A stretch of 64,000 nt of DNA from Angiostrongylus vasorum (GCA_018806985.1 JADANN010000465.1:1116001-1180000), one strand, 5' to 3'. Shown: positions 12,501-23,499, counted from the stretch's first letter. The notes: generated by a model not told the origin, from the sequence alone. Numbers and translations: made by a program.

Positions 12501-15500
12501 GCTGCCAGACTTATCTGGGAAGATAGCAGCACTGGCTCTATACATCGGTAAGCCACCGCGAGTCATTGTACAGGCCAGATATGCATTCAATCACCCGCAA
12601 ACGATGTTTAGTGAAGTCGAATGCATGACGCATCCCTAAGGGATTGATCAGCTCCGATAACTTTATCCTTTTAAGCTTCATGCGACTTATCACCATACAT
12701 TATGTGGATCTCAACATTTTTAAATTCATTCCGTGCCTTTCTATTTGTTATCATATAAGATGCCCAGGTTTGATTGTTGGTCCTAGTGACTTCTCTTCGT
12801 TACAAATGTCGTTTTACTTTTGGTTGAGTTCATCTTTTCTGGAAACATATGTTAAGTCCGTTACTTCTTTTCGGGCCCTTCACAGAAAGTCTTTGTGTTT
12901 TTTGTCGTTCAGAGAGAACATTTCCTTCAACCAATTTGGTGAAAATCCTAGAAGTAGGGGCGGCTTGGTTGCCCTAAGGTGTGTCAAGCCTGTGGCAATA
13001 AAGTATGTCACGGTATCACTAACCATTACGTTTAACGCGTCGTTCACTGTTATTACTCATCTTATATTCTCACATCCCTTAATGCGCTTAAAATTGTGTG
13101 ACCAACACCAGTCAGTTGAAGAGATTGATTTCAGTGAGCGTCAAATGGACAAATTTCAACGAAGTGTGAAAACAACCGAGGACGCAATGCGGGTAATGCA
13201 AGAACGACTGACTGTATTCCAGAAACTTTTCGTGGGACCGGTAAAATCAAATTGGCAAAAGATGGCTTTAGCATTTGTGACTTTGGCGCAGTCATTCCAC
13301 ACTGATGATCATCCCGGTGGGTTTCTTGCATTTTCTTTTCCGTTCTGAGGTACTGGAGATGCACAAACAGTTTCGGGAAATGTTGGCTTTTTATTTACGG
13401 CCTTTTACTAGCTTTCTTGGCAGGGTATTATTTGTGAAACAACCACAATGATGTGAAATATTTGCAAAACTTCGGGCCGCAGGTGTCTACGGTGGTGAAC
13501 GAACGCGCTATTGTCCTTTCCGGGGAGTAGCGCGTACTGGAGATGCACAAACAGTTTTAAAAAAATTCAAGCACCAATTAATTCAGGTAGCAATCTTATA
13601 TGCGAGCATCGAGGATGTATGAATAGACCTAGATTTGTCAATTAAGCAACACTTGGTTTTATTTGAAGTTCCTATGCGATCAAAGGCAAATTTCAAATCA
13701 TACACATTTAATCCGTAAAATAGGTTATGAGCAAATAATGTTGATTTCAAGATTTTCTTCTCATATATTATTGGAAACTTTATTCTTGAACGTTTTCGAT
13801 TTCGCTACAAATTTGAAGGAAATGAAGAGTTGGGTACTGTGTTCAACTCTCTTACATCAACCATAATGATGCTGGGACATTTGTAGAACTTGGACCCCCA
13901 GGCCAGATTCGAACCCGGTATTACCATTTCCGGGGGCTCACATGTTACCCACTGCACCGCAGAGGCCCTCGCTTTGCCTTCCCCGCAACCATTCTTTTTA
14001 CTCTAACGGTGCCAATAGCACCTTAACTGGGTTCAATGCGGGGTGACTGCTGATGGCACCATTAGAATAGGAAACTGTCTGAAGAAAAGGCAAAGCAAGG
14101 CCTCACTGATGCAGTGGGTATGACGTGAGTCCCCGGAAAGGATAACTGCGAGTTCGAATGTGGCCTGGGGATCAAAGTTTTGCAGGTATCTCACCGTACT
14201 TGCGGTTATATTTTACATAATACTTTGCCATGAAAACGTAATAGGTAGTAAATAAAACGTTACACATTATCTTACATCCCCTCACGGTTTGCCTTGGAAC
14301 TAATAGTTGCATCTATTCTGCTTTTTTTTCCGTTTACTCTGCGACAATTTGAAAATGTGGACGTTCAGGGAGTAATCGTATGGTGGAAGCGCTGAAGCAG
14401 ACTGCACATCACTATCATCAGATCGGTAATGACTTCGAGCAACATTCGCGTAATGATATGGAACCAGTTGTGGAGAGTCTCTATTCATTCAAAGGTACCA
14501 TTCAAGCGGCACCCGACATCATGCATGTGCATAAGGTTAAATCTTAGCTGTTTCTTATTTCATTATAAAACTCGTTGGAATCACGACGACTTTTCTTTGA
14601 TGGTCCGCTCAGTCAGCAGCAGCTCTTCTAGTGGAGCATTGGCGCATGAGATATACCGTCCACATTTCACAACAATAGGTTTATTTTGTTTCATTTATTT
14701 GCATGAACCGTCATCACATACTGTGCAGGTTCAAGAACTTCTCTCGCACGGATTTAACCCTTGAAGCGATCATCTGTGAAATCCTTCGGATTCATTTGTG
14801 GATTCGTCTCCCACTGGAATATTTTATATTGTTCATGAATGTCGTTGAATTTTGGTGGAATCGATTCTCACTAGAATTCTGGAATGGCTCAGTAGAACTC
14901 TCTAAGGCGTTGTGCGTTTTCATCATTACGCGTAGTCTTCGTTTGTATAAATTGGAGGGTGCGTTTTTGAGATAAATCTGGTGCCAATTTTTCCGACTGA
15001 AAGTACACATAAAGTTGCGAAAGGTGAAACATCTAGGTTCTAAGTGCTATGTTTTTTTTACAACCAAGTTTGTCAATGAATGTATGGACCATTACAATCA
15101 GTACACTTACCAACGTTTGGTTGTTCGGAATCGATGCAGAATTTTCAACGTGCATATTTAAAGTGGCACATCTGAGTTCAGAACAAATTTTATCAGTAGA
15201 AATGAAAGCCGTTAGAATCGACATATTCTTGCCAGTGAGAAACATGCTTACTAATATGTGTTGCTTGAATTTCTGGATTTTCCCGAGTTCTTCGGCCGAC
15301 CATGTCGTTGAAGGCAGTTTTGGCCTCGACATCGCTTCTGATGCATTTGTTGCACAAGAAGTTGTTGAGGTGCTTCAACAAGTGGTAATTGATAGAGCGA
15401 GAGTTTCGAAGAGTATGGTGAATAGGGCAAATTTCACATCCCAGCTCCTTCAACTTTTGCAATGTCGCCAATGCGACGAGTCGTCTTACATTGTCTTGGA

Positions 15501-18369
15501 GAATGACCATTCAGGTCGTGCGGCATTCATTCGTTGAGGTTCATCGACTTTCCAATTTCCTTCAAATGCTCCGAAGCAGAGCTTACATCGAATTCTGAAA
15601 GTCGTCGAACACTTTTGCGTGCATTTTCTCCAGTCAAATCCTTCAACTCATCAATAGCAGGACGGCGTCTACGACTTTCCTTATCTTCAAACTGGAATTC
15701 GCCACGAAGAAATTTTTTTGAAACCACAAAGACAAGTTGCAATGTGCATTCACTAACACTTTCTTGGCCTTATACCTCATTGATGTTCTGCTTTAACGGA
15801 ATTGGTTTACTTTCGCTTTATCAACGCAGGTCAGAGATATTGCTGTTCTTACTGCACTTTGTTGATATCTTACAACTTTTCACTCACATCTCACTCTTCT
15901 TGTGGTTTCGCCCGTTTCAAGTTTTTTGTCCCTAGTGGTCTCAGCTTCCAACCTCTCAGCATAACCATCTTCTGGGACAAATTTGAATTCGGGAAGTTTC
16001 TTAGTTCGTCATTTCTGTCAAATGGTAGCGCAATGACTACGGTCTAGAATGAAAAAGATTCTGTATAGTTACGCATTTTTAGTGTCAGACAGAACAAGCT
16101 CAGTTTATTTCTACTCATATTTGGGGTAATGTCAGGCTAAAAATTGAACGACTGGAACATTCATATTCAAATTTCGTGGCATTGGTTTATTATTCTTATT
16201 GCACGTTTCGTATAATTTCGTTAAGGTTACCTTCTTCAATCACTAAGCTAACATGAGGTTAATAAAAAAAGATGTTAACGGAAAAAAAGCTAACGTTTCG
16301 GCGTCTTCGCTTTCGTCAAAGCCGATGATCCGAGTCGATGGTCCACAGTTGTTCGTCTTCTCGATGTGGCATCTTCATCTTCGAATCGACTCGGATCTTC
16401 TTGTAAAACCTCAAAAAATTTAAAGGTTTTCTGACGTATGCGTTGGGGACGAAGAATCGTGGAATCGAAGAGGTGGGCACGGAGTGGTTGTCCTTTGTTT
16501 TCCCCACTACATACTCAATGCTCTTGAAATCTCCCCAAAGCCGACCGCTTCCTCCTGCTCATCTCTGGAGCTAAGTCGTTCGCCATGTTGATTTTCCGAT
16601 CTAGGTAGACGTAACTAGAGCATTCGGAGATATTCGTTCCTTCGACCATGAATGGGGCATAAGAAACCAATCCGTCCCCAAGAACATAGTCTTTGTGAAA
16701 TTTAGTCAAGACTAATCTTTGTACAGGCTTTATAAAAGTTGGCAAGCATTCGTTCAGCTTGGGTAATGTTTGACATTATGATGGTGTAATTGCCGACCAT
16801 CGGTTTTCACTCCCATGTTGTCCCATTCCAGTGTTCCCATAACGTCCTCGAGGGTGGCGGTAAACCGTTTTGGTGAGATGGTATCGCTCTCCTAACCTTT
16901 CTTTCTTCGTCGATGTTAATATCGTAAAAAATGTAAAAAATTTCAATACATGAATGAAATTACGACCATATCTTTAACTGCTGCAGCTCCTTGAATTCTG
17001 CATTCGGTAAAAATTTGCAAATGCATGCAATTTCATTATTACGTTGATCATTTTCTGTTAGTATTATATGATGAGGGGGGATACAGATTTAACTGCAAGA
17101 ACTGGTAAGTTAAAGTTAAGTTGGGGAAGGGACTGTGCACTGGTTAGTGATGCCGTTGATCAGAAAGCAAAGGCACTAGTTCGATCCTCGCTCTAACGCT
17201 CTCTGCCAACCCACGTGGGAACCACTTAGCCCTGTTATCTCCAGGACTGCAAGAAGAATTGACTCGACTAGCATTCTATGACATTCATAAGGAAAACGGA
17301 ATTCTCAAGAAGCAGCTCACACAACAAGCGAAATGTTTGAAGAGCATTATGGATGTCAGATGGGAGAAAATGAATCGAATGTTATTAATGCTGGGATGCG
17401 CGCAGAATATGTGATGATGGGTCGTGTAAAATGAAAAAATGCAGTAATTGGGAAGTTTGTTAGAATAAACTAAGAAGACATAGGCTTTGAATAGTCTCTG
17501 GCCAAAGGAAATAATCCATTGTGGGCGCATTTCAGCAGGCTATTCAAAAATATCGCGAAAACGAAGGAAAACTTTCTCACGCGGACGCCGAACGAATTAA
17601 GCGACGTGTCGATTCGACGAGTTATGCTGTATTAGCGGAGATGAACCATTTGAATACAGAAAAGGTGAGCTATCAGAAGTTTACGGTCACACGTTGTTCT
17701 TGATTTCCTGGTCATTTTCGGGTCGTCCGATTAGTTACGGGTTCTTTATGCACCCGGTTTCTGATGTTGCGAATAGCTTGACGCCAGGACCGAAATGATT
17801 CCTGGTATTGGTTTATTTTTAGCTGGTCTTCCGAACGGAAATTTCGAACACTTTCATTTTCATGATCATGATAGAGAATGATTCCCAATGTATATCGCGG
17901 TGAAACACTCAAGAACCTCTTTTTACCTCAGCTCTTATGGCGGGTAAACTACTGGGTAACAATGAATGTTGTGTTGCACAGAGGTCCTTTCGTTGCGTAG
18001 AAAAAGTATTAGTGGATATGTACGACCATGGAAATAAAGGTATTAGTGAGCATGGTAAAGTGACGGAACGACTAACAGCTGTAGAAAACCTTGCTGACGA
18101 GACTTATTTCGACGGTTCGAGGCCCCCAATTTCAATGAATCACTATTAGTCATACCGTTACTTTTTTCTTAGTGACAAGAACTCTTTTTCACTTATCGTT
18201 CTTTCCGGATCCTGTTCATTTATATACTGCATGTATATTAATGATTAGTAACATTCTTCAGATAGAGGATGTGCGAGTGACGATGCACAGCTACTTGAAG
18301 CGGCAAGCGGATTTCTATCAAAACCTAGCGAACAGCCTAAACGACATGGCAAAACTCTACGAGTTCTAA
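6290..18369 (+). CDS. lst-4: Sorting nexin, SNX9/18/33 (LST-4) type; 5' part not found
   Basis: Exons with matching phases: 6290-6573 (tentative), 7453-7562, 7647-7737, 8104-8244, 11672-11771, 11922-12016, 12124-12192, 12283-12351 (or 12353), 13112-13316, 14369-14535, 17536-17664, 18262-18369 (stop TAA). The joined protein aligns by eye with vertebrate SNX9 from before the PX domain to the C-terminus. Landmarks are RFSNFVKSG, RRYKHFDWLHDQL, PPLPEKQ, TCTDEKEWKNGKRKSEK and DIMHVHK. Known of the family: SH3-PX-BAR proteins bind phosphoinositides and dynamin on curved membrane in endocytosis, and in C. elegans LST-4 acts in engulfment and phagosome steps. The N-terminal SH3 exon was not recognised and may lie upstream of the window or in 0-6 kb. 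Introns hold an RTE relic and several SINE and hairpin elements. The symbol rests on family membership; orthology was not tested. Confidence 0.88.
7453..8244 (+). CDS. PX-domain N-terminal exons of the sorting nexin
   Basis: Three exons: 7453-7562, 7647-7737, 8104-8244. The first carries a polar linker (RSAISRSHSAGGTERLGPSK). The second begins RFSNFVKSGMEAYILGES, matching the conserved lead-in to the SNX9 PX domain. The third contains the PX beta strands (YTCTVDKPKKETKLKGLKSF), corresponding to CTIDDPTKQTKFKGMKS-like sequence in the family. Junctions: AG+G restores Arg at 7562/7647, and ATT/gttagt is followed by cag/ATC in phase 0. The 8244 donor is CAG/gtataa. Confidence 0.85.
8345..8695 (+). 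mobile_element. Hairpin element with one-sided tail (intronic)
   Basis: Inverted arms at about 8365-8465 and 8470-8570 (cgatccgagcccattg against caatggggtcggatc) form a long hairpin, so similar peptides appear open on both strands. The conserved tail catgccgaggttaaagg follows at 8666. It lies in the sorting nexin intron between exons at 8244 and 11672. Confidence 0.7.
8985..10345 (-). mobile_element. RTE-type non-LTR retrotransposon relic (reverse transcriptase)
   Basis: Minus-strand fragments in three frames read in order: QAGFRKGFCCMDHNQTVSRV, LVDQGLDPSYIRTLCDYYRN, MPTGKGVRQGDIISPKLFSA, LRFADDIVIFSRSTSEPEMM (F-A-D-D catalytic motif), then the C-terminal RTE region KHRRVGHIMRRTDDRWTKKT. These are reverse transcriptase blocks 3-7 and the terminal region of nematode RTE elements. 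Frameshifts and stops break it and no endonuclease domain is seen, so it is a 5'-truncated dead copy. It lies antisense in a sorting nexin intron. Confidence 0.92.
10560..10655. repeat. Fragment of a hairpin element
   Basis: Contains tgtttcgatgcctttgtg and cgactggatcatcggctctg, the half-element motifs seen in full copies at 58.2 and 60.3 kb. It lies between the RTE relic and a SINE-C. Confidence 0.5.
10685..11037 (+). repeat. SINE-C copy in a sorting nexin intron
   Basis: The tRNA-like head has ggtagcacagtggtagtg and a B-box-like tagttcggttccgct. The body has gggagaatcgactggaccag and cattctacgtcattctcttc, then gcgaggaaacgaatcgaatg. It ends gatgggtcatataaaataaa followed by an A run, a SINE-type tail. 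Confidence 0.8.
11672..12353 (+). CDS. PX-domain C-terminal and inter-domain exons of the sorting nexin
   Basis: Exons 11672-11771, 11922-12016, 12124-12192 and 12283-12351/12353. They encode the PX core RRYKHFDWLHDQLSAKY, the phosphoinositide-loop region PPLPEKQVSGRYEDEL, the helix HRKHILQLWVNKICRHPVL, then VWLHFITCTDEKEWKNGK and DEYVGGNFFNCVTVPQSS. Each aligns collinearly with SNX9. The intron before 11672 is 3.4 kb and contains a hairpin element, the RTE relic and a SINE-C. The last donor is ambiguous. CAC/gtgtaa at 12351 gives phase 0 and joins the next exon in frame. The better consensus gtaagt at 12354 would require an unseen intermediate exon. Confidence 0.85.
12393..12655 (+). repeat. 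SINE-A copy in a sorting nexin intron
   Basis: The tRNA-like head has an A-box-like gtggcgcagtggtcgc and a B-box-like ggaatcgatcccc. It is followed by the family body and the conserved 3' part (atatgcattcaatcacc, gtcgaatgcatgacgcatcc). Read-through makes long spurious frames on both strands. Confidence 0.85.
13112..13316 (+). CDS. BAR-domain exon 1 of the sorting nexin
   Basis: The acceptor is caccag and the donor is CCCG/gtgggt, ending in phase 1. The peptide contains DFSERQMDKFQRSVKTTEDA and LFVGPVKSNWQKMALAFVTL, matching the first BAR helices of SNX9-type proteins (membrane-curving dimer). The longer open frame that starts at 12644 is intron read-through plus the tail of a SINE-A copy and is not the real start. 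It lies just downstream of an intronic SINE-A. Confidence 0.85.
13425..13545 (-). repeat. SINE-B fragment in a sorting nexin intron
   Basis: Reversed fragment with atatttgcaaaacttcgggc and cgaacgcgctattgtccttt. It lies just after BAR exon 13112-13316. Confidence 0.8.
13865..14275. repeat. Inverted pair of SINE-B variants
   Basis: The left half (reversed) has ccaggccagattcgaacccg and ttaccatttccgggggctca. The right half has tcactgatgcagtgggtatg, tccccggaaaggataactgc, gagttcgaatgtggcctggg and ttttgcaggtatctcaccgt. The right head folds like a tRNA with an aggcc/ggcct acceptor-like stem. It is intronic, 94 bp before exon 14369. Confidence 0.75.
14369..14535 (+). CDS. BAR-domain exon 2 of the sorting nexin
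   Basis: The acceptor is gttcag and the donor is AAG/gttaaa. The leading GG completes a Gly codon from the previous exon. The peptide contains SNRMVEALKQTAHHYHQIG and ESLYSFKGTIQAAPDIMHVH, the conserved middle BAR helices ending at the HVQK-like block of SNX9. An inverted SINE-B pair (13865-14275) sits about 100 bp upstream in the intron. Confidence 0.87.
16033..16575. repeat. Duplicated ~500 bp block, copy 1
   Basis: It shares near-identical sequence in the same orientation with 19612-20110. The left part starts at cggtctagaatgaaaa and includes tcatatttggggtaatgtc. The middle is hairpin-type sequence (gtttcggcgtcttcgctttc) and the right end is an RTE fragment. It lies in the intron before exon 17536. 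Confidence 0.85.
16500..16890 (-). mobile_element. Second, divergent RTE fragment
   Basis: A minus frame contains VEGTNISECSSYVYLDRKIN then MANDLAPEMSRRKRSALGRF, the post-reverse-transcriptase region of RTE elements, of a different subfamily from the 9-10 kb copy. It runs directly into hairpin-element sequence at about 16500. A short piece of the same RTE segment recurs at 20030-20110, so this junction was copied as one unit. Confidence 0.75.
17118..17430 (+). repeat. Diverged SINE-C copy in a sorting nexin intron
   Basis: Contains ctgtgcactggttagtgat, ggcactagttcgatcctcgc, ctcgactagcattctatgac and gatgatgggtcgtgtaaaat. It ends about 100 bp before the canonical acceptor of exon 17536. Confidence 0.65.
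17536..18369 (+). CDS. BAR-domain C-terminal exons and stop of the sorting nexin
   Basis: Exons 17536-17664 and 18262-18369. The first encodes QAIQKYRENEGKLSHADAER and ATLAEIH-like TSYAVLAEMNHLNTEK. The second encodes IEDVRVTMHSYLKRQADFYQ followed by NLANSLNDMAKLYEF and TAA, the expected end of the BAR domain and protein. The acceptor of the first could also be read slightly upstream, because GAF precedes QAIQ in frame, but the cag at 17533-17535 is the canonical site. Both exons are flanked by copies of one duplicated repeat block (16033-16575 and 19612-20110). Confidence 0.87.
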
Positions 18370-19611
18370 GTGTTAATGAATGGTTAAATGACTTTGTAAT
18401 AACGTTGCAATTTGTTTTCTCTTATGTTTCTACTGGAATCGTTTGTGCTATGACAATGTGAAGTCAACGACCTAAAAAAGCAGAAAACTGGTCGCAGTTA
18501 CTAATACAGGTTTTTACCGTATAACTGACTGAAAATACATATTGACAGAACCCTGTCGTATATGTTTTCGTAGCATAAATTAAAACCCAGTTACACCAAC
18601 AAGTGACAACTGACCATTACGTTTTCTAAAGGTTCCTGTAAAAAGAACGAAGTAGGCAATGAGTTTGTACCTTTAGTTGCTCAAATTGTGATAACACGAA
18701 TGATTTCATCAACTGATATTCTTTTCAACTACAAGTGACCTCCATCACCTGTTCATCAATGCATAGAGATTCACGCGTATAGCTGGAAGATTTTGTACAA
18801 CTGTATATCATCCTATCGCCTTTTGTCTTTCCTAAGTGATTCCACGCAATGCTCTGTGGGACCTCATTAGTAGAGATCATCTATGCGCAAGATAAAACTC
18901 GTTATCCCCGATATTCAGGTGTTCTTTACGCTAGCTAGAATATGATGGTTGAGATGGCGCCTTGTTCTGTTCGACATTTGTAGGAATGTGTAGAATAATA
19001 ACTTGTAATAACAACCATGAAATATTCTAACCACTGTCTGCTTCTTCTACTTAGTACGTTTGACCACTCTTCTACGCATCATACGTGAACAGCGACTTCG
19101 GTTCGCATTATTTGCCATCAATTACACGTACAATCAATACCAAATTGTAGCCAGGATTATAACTGAAAAGGATGGGTAAGTAGTACTAATGTAAAGCTCG
19201 TACAATGTGATCGTAGAATGGTAAAGAGTTATGTATCCTATGAGATGCATCGCGGCTGTGCATTCATCTAGTATGTCGAAACGAACACAACACTTCTGAC
19301 CGATACGTATGTATTCTCGGGAGTTCGTTTCAGTTAAGAATGTGTTGTTAGACACCGTTCACATCTATCTAGTGCGGTATGCTGATTCATGAGTCAAGTT
19401 ATCGTTTTGTTTGTGTATCGCTGTTTTATCAGTATTCACATCTAGAATCCACTATCGTCTCTGTTTCTTTGTTACCTCTGACGATCTGATTTTGTACTGT
19501 TGTTTCTTATTAGCTTCATAATGTAATGACATCATTATTAGCAGTTGCACCAATAAGATTTTCTTTGATTTTCTTCTTAAGACCACAGATGTTGCATCGT
19601 CTGCGCCATTA
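18370..19611. other. Sorting nexin 3' flank, no feature seen
   Basis: No repeat copy or exon was recognised. A gcataaattaaaa stretch at about 18571 could contain a poly(A) signal variant, but this is not firm. Confidence 0.4.
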
Positions 19612-20110
19612 CGGTGATTACGGTCTAGAATGAAAAGATTCTGTATATTTGAGCATTTTTAGTGTCAGATAGAACAACCTCAGTTTATTTCTACTCATAT
19701 TTGGGGTAATGTCAGGCTAAAAAATTGAACGACTGGAACATTCATATTCAAATTTCGTTGCATTGGTTTATTAATATTATTCTTATTGAACGTTTTAACA
19801 AAAAGACGTTAACATAAAGAAATTACTGTTTCGACGTCTTCGCCTTCGTCAAAAGCCGATGATCCGAGTCGATAGTCCACAGTTGTTTGTCTTCTCGATG
19901 TGGCATCTTCATCTTCGAATCGACTCGGATCTTCTTGTAAAACTTCAAAAAATTTAAAGGTTTTCTGAAGTATGCGTTAGGGGGACGAAGAATCATAGAA
20001 TCGAAGAGGTGGGCACAGAGTCAGTTGTGCTTTGTTTTCCTTACTACATCCTCAGTGCTCTCGAAATCTCCCCAAAGCCGATCGCTTCCTCCTGCTCATC
20101 TCTGGAGCGG
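19612..20110. repeat. Duplicated ~500 bp block, copy 2
   Basis: Direct repeat of 16033-16575 with small indels, 1.2 kb downstream of the sorting nexin stop codon. The same order of unique left part, hairpin-type middle and RTE fragment is preserved. This shows one composite repeat unit, not three independent insertions. Confidence 0.85.
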
Positions 20111-20350
20111 ATGATCCGAGTCGCTGGTCCACTATCGTTCGTAGTCGATTCTTAGTGAGTGCAGCATTGCTTGAGTAAAGTAATCTCACACTGCAGTGTC
20201 ATTCTATACAAGACGGTTCTTAGCTGTTGGACAGACGACTACAAAAAACCTATAACGCAAGAACGAAAGACCGTGGATTATCGATTCGGATCATCTCTGT
20301 AGAAGATGAAGACGTTGAAACGTTAGACGAATAAAAGTTGTATAACCGTG
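20110..20350. mobile_element. Hairpin element, decayed copy
   Basis: Inverted motifs ggatgatccgagtcgctgg on the left and cgattcggatcatctctgta with cgttgaaacgttagacg on the right mark the two arms. No tail was found. It directly follows copy 2 of the duplicated block. Confidence 0.55.
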
Positions 20351-21145
20351 CCGTGTAGGTGAACGCTCTAAAAAAAGAATCGGATAAAAGAGAAATTAAC
20401 GTTTTATGACGAAAAGTAGAAAATACGGTAGTGAATTTTCCCTTACCAAGGTAGTACCATTTCATAAGAAAAAATATGACCAACGGCAAATATTTCATGA
20501 CTGCAACCCTAGTAATTTAAATTCTTTAAATTAATAATAATAAAAATTTGAGTTAAGTTTAAATTCAAATTTGAAAGAAAGTGAAAATCTCTGTGACGGC
20601 AGAATAAGCAGGAGAATTGGGTTCTTCGCTACTGGAGAAATGAATCGTGAAGTACACGTCATTTGCCAATTTCTGCCGCCACACATGCTTTTCACTTTCA
20701 GCATAACTCCAGAATGAGTTCCCAAGGGGAAAAAAATTGTGAAAAAAATTCTTTACAATGTCATGAACGACTTGTGAAGTGGAAATGCGTTGATGTGTGC
20801 GATATGTGTTGTGTGACGCTCTGCTACGCTGGTATTTCTGATCTGCTGTTACCCCAGACCTATGATTTTGGTTACCTCTGTATAAACAAATACCAGTAAT
20901 GACACGATCGATAAGTAAAGATGACATGAAGAACGAGAAACAACGCTAACAATAGAAAAGTATTTCCTGCAACGAAATGCTGAAGTGGTAGGCTGAAAAA
21001 AAAGAATACCATATATCGCCAGCTAAAAGCTATAGCCGAGTGGAAGCGTGACAGATTAAGAGTCAACAGCGATTCTTAGATATCTTCTGCAATGAGTAAC
21101 TTACTGCTAGTGCTGAACAGAGCTGTTACGGCTGGAAACAAAGGG
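20351..21145. other. Spacer with overlapping open frames on both strands
   Basis: A minus frame (20565-20927) and a cysteine-rich plus frame (20663-20899) overlap. Neither has splice-site support or a motif. Both may be chance. Confidence 0.35.
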
Positions 21146-21412
21146 GCGCGTGTGGCGCAGTGGTCGGAGGCGCCCTGCAATACATACGTGGAATCGGTCC
21201 CGCGCCTATGGCCCACCAAGCCTTCCATCCCTCCGGAGTGGGCAAATTGGTACCAGGCTTGTCTGGGAGGATAGCAGCACTGGCTCAAAACATCGGTAGG
21301 CGACCGCGACTCATTGTACAGGCCAGATATGCATTCAATCACCTCCAAACGATACTTAATGAAGTCGAATGCATGGCGCATCCCTCAGGGATTGATCAAC
21401 GCCGAGGGCTTT
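21146..21412 (+). repeat. SINE-A copy
   Basis: Contains gtggcgcagtggtcggagg, the body with ggcaaattggtaccaggctt, and the 3' part ggcgcatccctcagggattg. It is one of about fifteen copies of this family. Confidence 0.85.
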
Positions 21413-21709
21413 AGAGCTTTCAGCTTTTATTGCTCGAAATGAGGTTCTACAGTTGGAGGACTTTGTCGCACTTTCTAGAGTGTATATTGTAAAATCTTTG
21501 ATAGCCATGGTCTAGCGCAGTCCTCATGGCAAGGGGAAGCTGTCTCATAGTAGAACAACACCGATACAACGAGTAATTGTCATTACTACAGCGAAGAACA
21601 GAATGCCAACATCCGAACCGAATAACTGATCAATAAATAACTCGGAAATTAATCACCTCAATTACTCTACATGAGAGACGACCTTGGCAAAGTGGACACT
21701 ACTAAAAAA

Positions 21710-21978
21710 AGCGTAAAGCTCCCGGCGTTGATCAATCCCTGACAGATGCGCCATGTATTTGATTTCATCAGGTATCGTTTGAGGTGACTGAATGCATGTC
21801 TGGGCTATATATTGACTCGTGATGGCCTTCCGATGTATCGAGCCAGTGTTCCTACCCTCCCAGACAGGTTTGGTACCAATTTGCCGACCCCGGAGGGATG
21901 GAACGCTTGGAGAGCCTATGGGGCGGGATCTATCCCATGTGTATCGCAGGGCGCCTTTAACCATTGCGCTACACGCTT
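21710..21978 (-). repeat. SINE-A copy
   Basis: Reversed copy: cggcgttgatcaatccctga at the left and ccattgcgctacacgc at the right, the reverse complement of the tRNA-like head. It lies 300 bp from the opposite-facing copy at 21146. Confidence 0.85.
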
Positions 21979-22544
21979 CACAATGGACACTACTAGCGGT
22001 CGTTTATTGGTCGATTTATCGAGCAACATGGTTGATGGGTAGTGCCATACATTTTGCCTGTTTACTTCCTATTTTAGGTTTTCATTAGTTCCAATTCTGA
22101 CTACAAACAACATCTAAAGTTTTTTCTGTAGTATGTGCCATATATAACTCCTATTGCACTTAAAGGAAGAAAAACCAACCTATTCGATAAGTGTCGTTGT
22201 CGACAAATGACGATAATTTCTCGAAATTGAGAAAGAGGAATGAAAAGATTATAGAAATTCCGTATTGGTCGAAGTGCATACATGGTTTTTCTTCAAAATC
22301 TCATTTGTTTCTTTATGTAGAACGTTGAAAAATGGTGCTCCAACTACGTATGAGTTGAAATTACCTCATATGTGGGACGTGAGTTGATTTCAACTCATAG
22401 TGGCGAGTTGAAATTGTTGGTATATATTTCCACTGATTTTTATCCCTGTTCACTACTTTGTCGCACAAATTTTTCTTAACTATGGTATATCTCATCTATT
22501 GGTTTAAACATCACTGGAATTACACTATAAAAGGATAAAGGATA

Positions 22545-22795
22545 AAGCTCTCGGCGCTGATCAATCCCTGAGGGATGCGCCATGCATTCGACTTCATTAA
22601 GCGTCGTTTGGAGGTGATTGAATGCAGTGGCCTACCGATGTATCGAGCTAGTGCTGCTATCCTCCCAGACAAGTCTGGTACCAATCTGCCTACCCCGGAG
22701 GATGTAAGGCTTGGTGGGGCATGGGAGCGGGGGATCGATTCCACGAGTGTGTTGCAGGGCGTCTGCGACTGCTGCGCCACACGCGCAATTACACT
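22545..22795 (-). repeat. SINE-A copy
   Basis: Reversed copy with gatcaatccctgagggatgc on the left and the head complement gactgctgcgccacacgcg on the right. Confidence 0.85.
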
Positions 22796-23085
22796 AGGCG
22801 TAGACATAAGATTACTAAATTCTACACTCGGTAAAAAGTAAAGCTGCACCAGTCAGGTGATTAATGCTAGCGCAGAAGTGCATTCGTATTTCCGCTTCCA
22901 CAGAGACTGTAACTGATCTGCAAAGTTCTGAAGTCTTCCGATACAGGAACGCATAGTTGCTCTTCACCTCCACCGTTGTACTTACACCTCGTAGTGCATC
23001 CTCGGAAACACTATAAGTTATCAACTCGCTTAGATAAGGGTTGGAACACAGGATATACAGAAATGCTAGGGTATACTTGACAAAG

Positions 23086-23356
23086 GAAGCGCGTACGGCG
23101 CAGTGGTCAGTGGAGCCCTGCAATACACATGCGATCTATCCTGCGTCCCAGGCTCACCAATCCCTCTATTCCTCCGGAGTCGGCAAATTGGTACCAAAAT
23201 TGTCTGGGAGAATAGCAGCACTGACTCGATACATCGGTAGGCGACCATGAGTCATTGTAAGAGGCCAGATCTACACTCAATTGCCTCTAACGATGCTTGA
23301 CGAATTCGAGTGCATGGCGCATCCTCAAGGATTGATCAACGCCGGAAGCTCTATCC
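23086..23356 (+). repeat. SINE-A copy
   Basis: Contains gcgtacggcgcagtggtcag, a body with ggcaaattggtaccaaaatt, and the 3' part atggcgcatcctcaaggatt. Together with the reversed copy at 22545 it forms an inverted pair 300 bp apart. Confidence 0.85.
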
Positions 23357-23499
23357 CTTTTATTCTTTACTTGACAAATGTTGTTAAATCGGCTAGCATA
23401 GATCCAGTGTATCGTAGCTGAATAGTAGACCACGCTCCTTTCATCACGTGTGGGAGTCGAAATGTTCAAAAAACATGGAAAGATACACAGAATATTTTC

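Noticed and set aside
12644..13348. Longest plus-strand open frame (234 codons) as a gene
   Set aside because: Only the last part (from 13112) is coding, as the BAR exon. The front is intron sequence running out of a SINE-A.
14097..14175. True tRNA gene
   Set aside because: tRNA-like ends and B box, but the anticodon arm is not tRNA-like and it is one arm of an inverted SINE-B pair.
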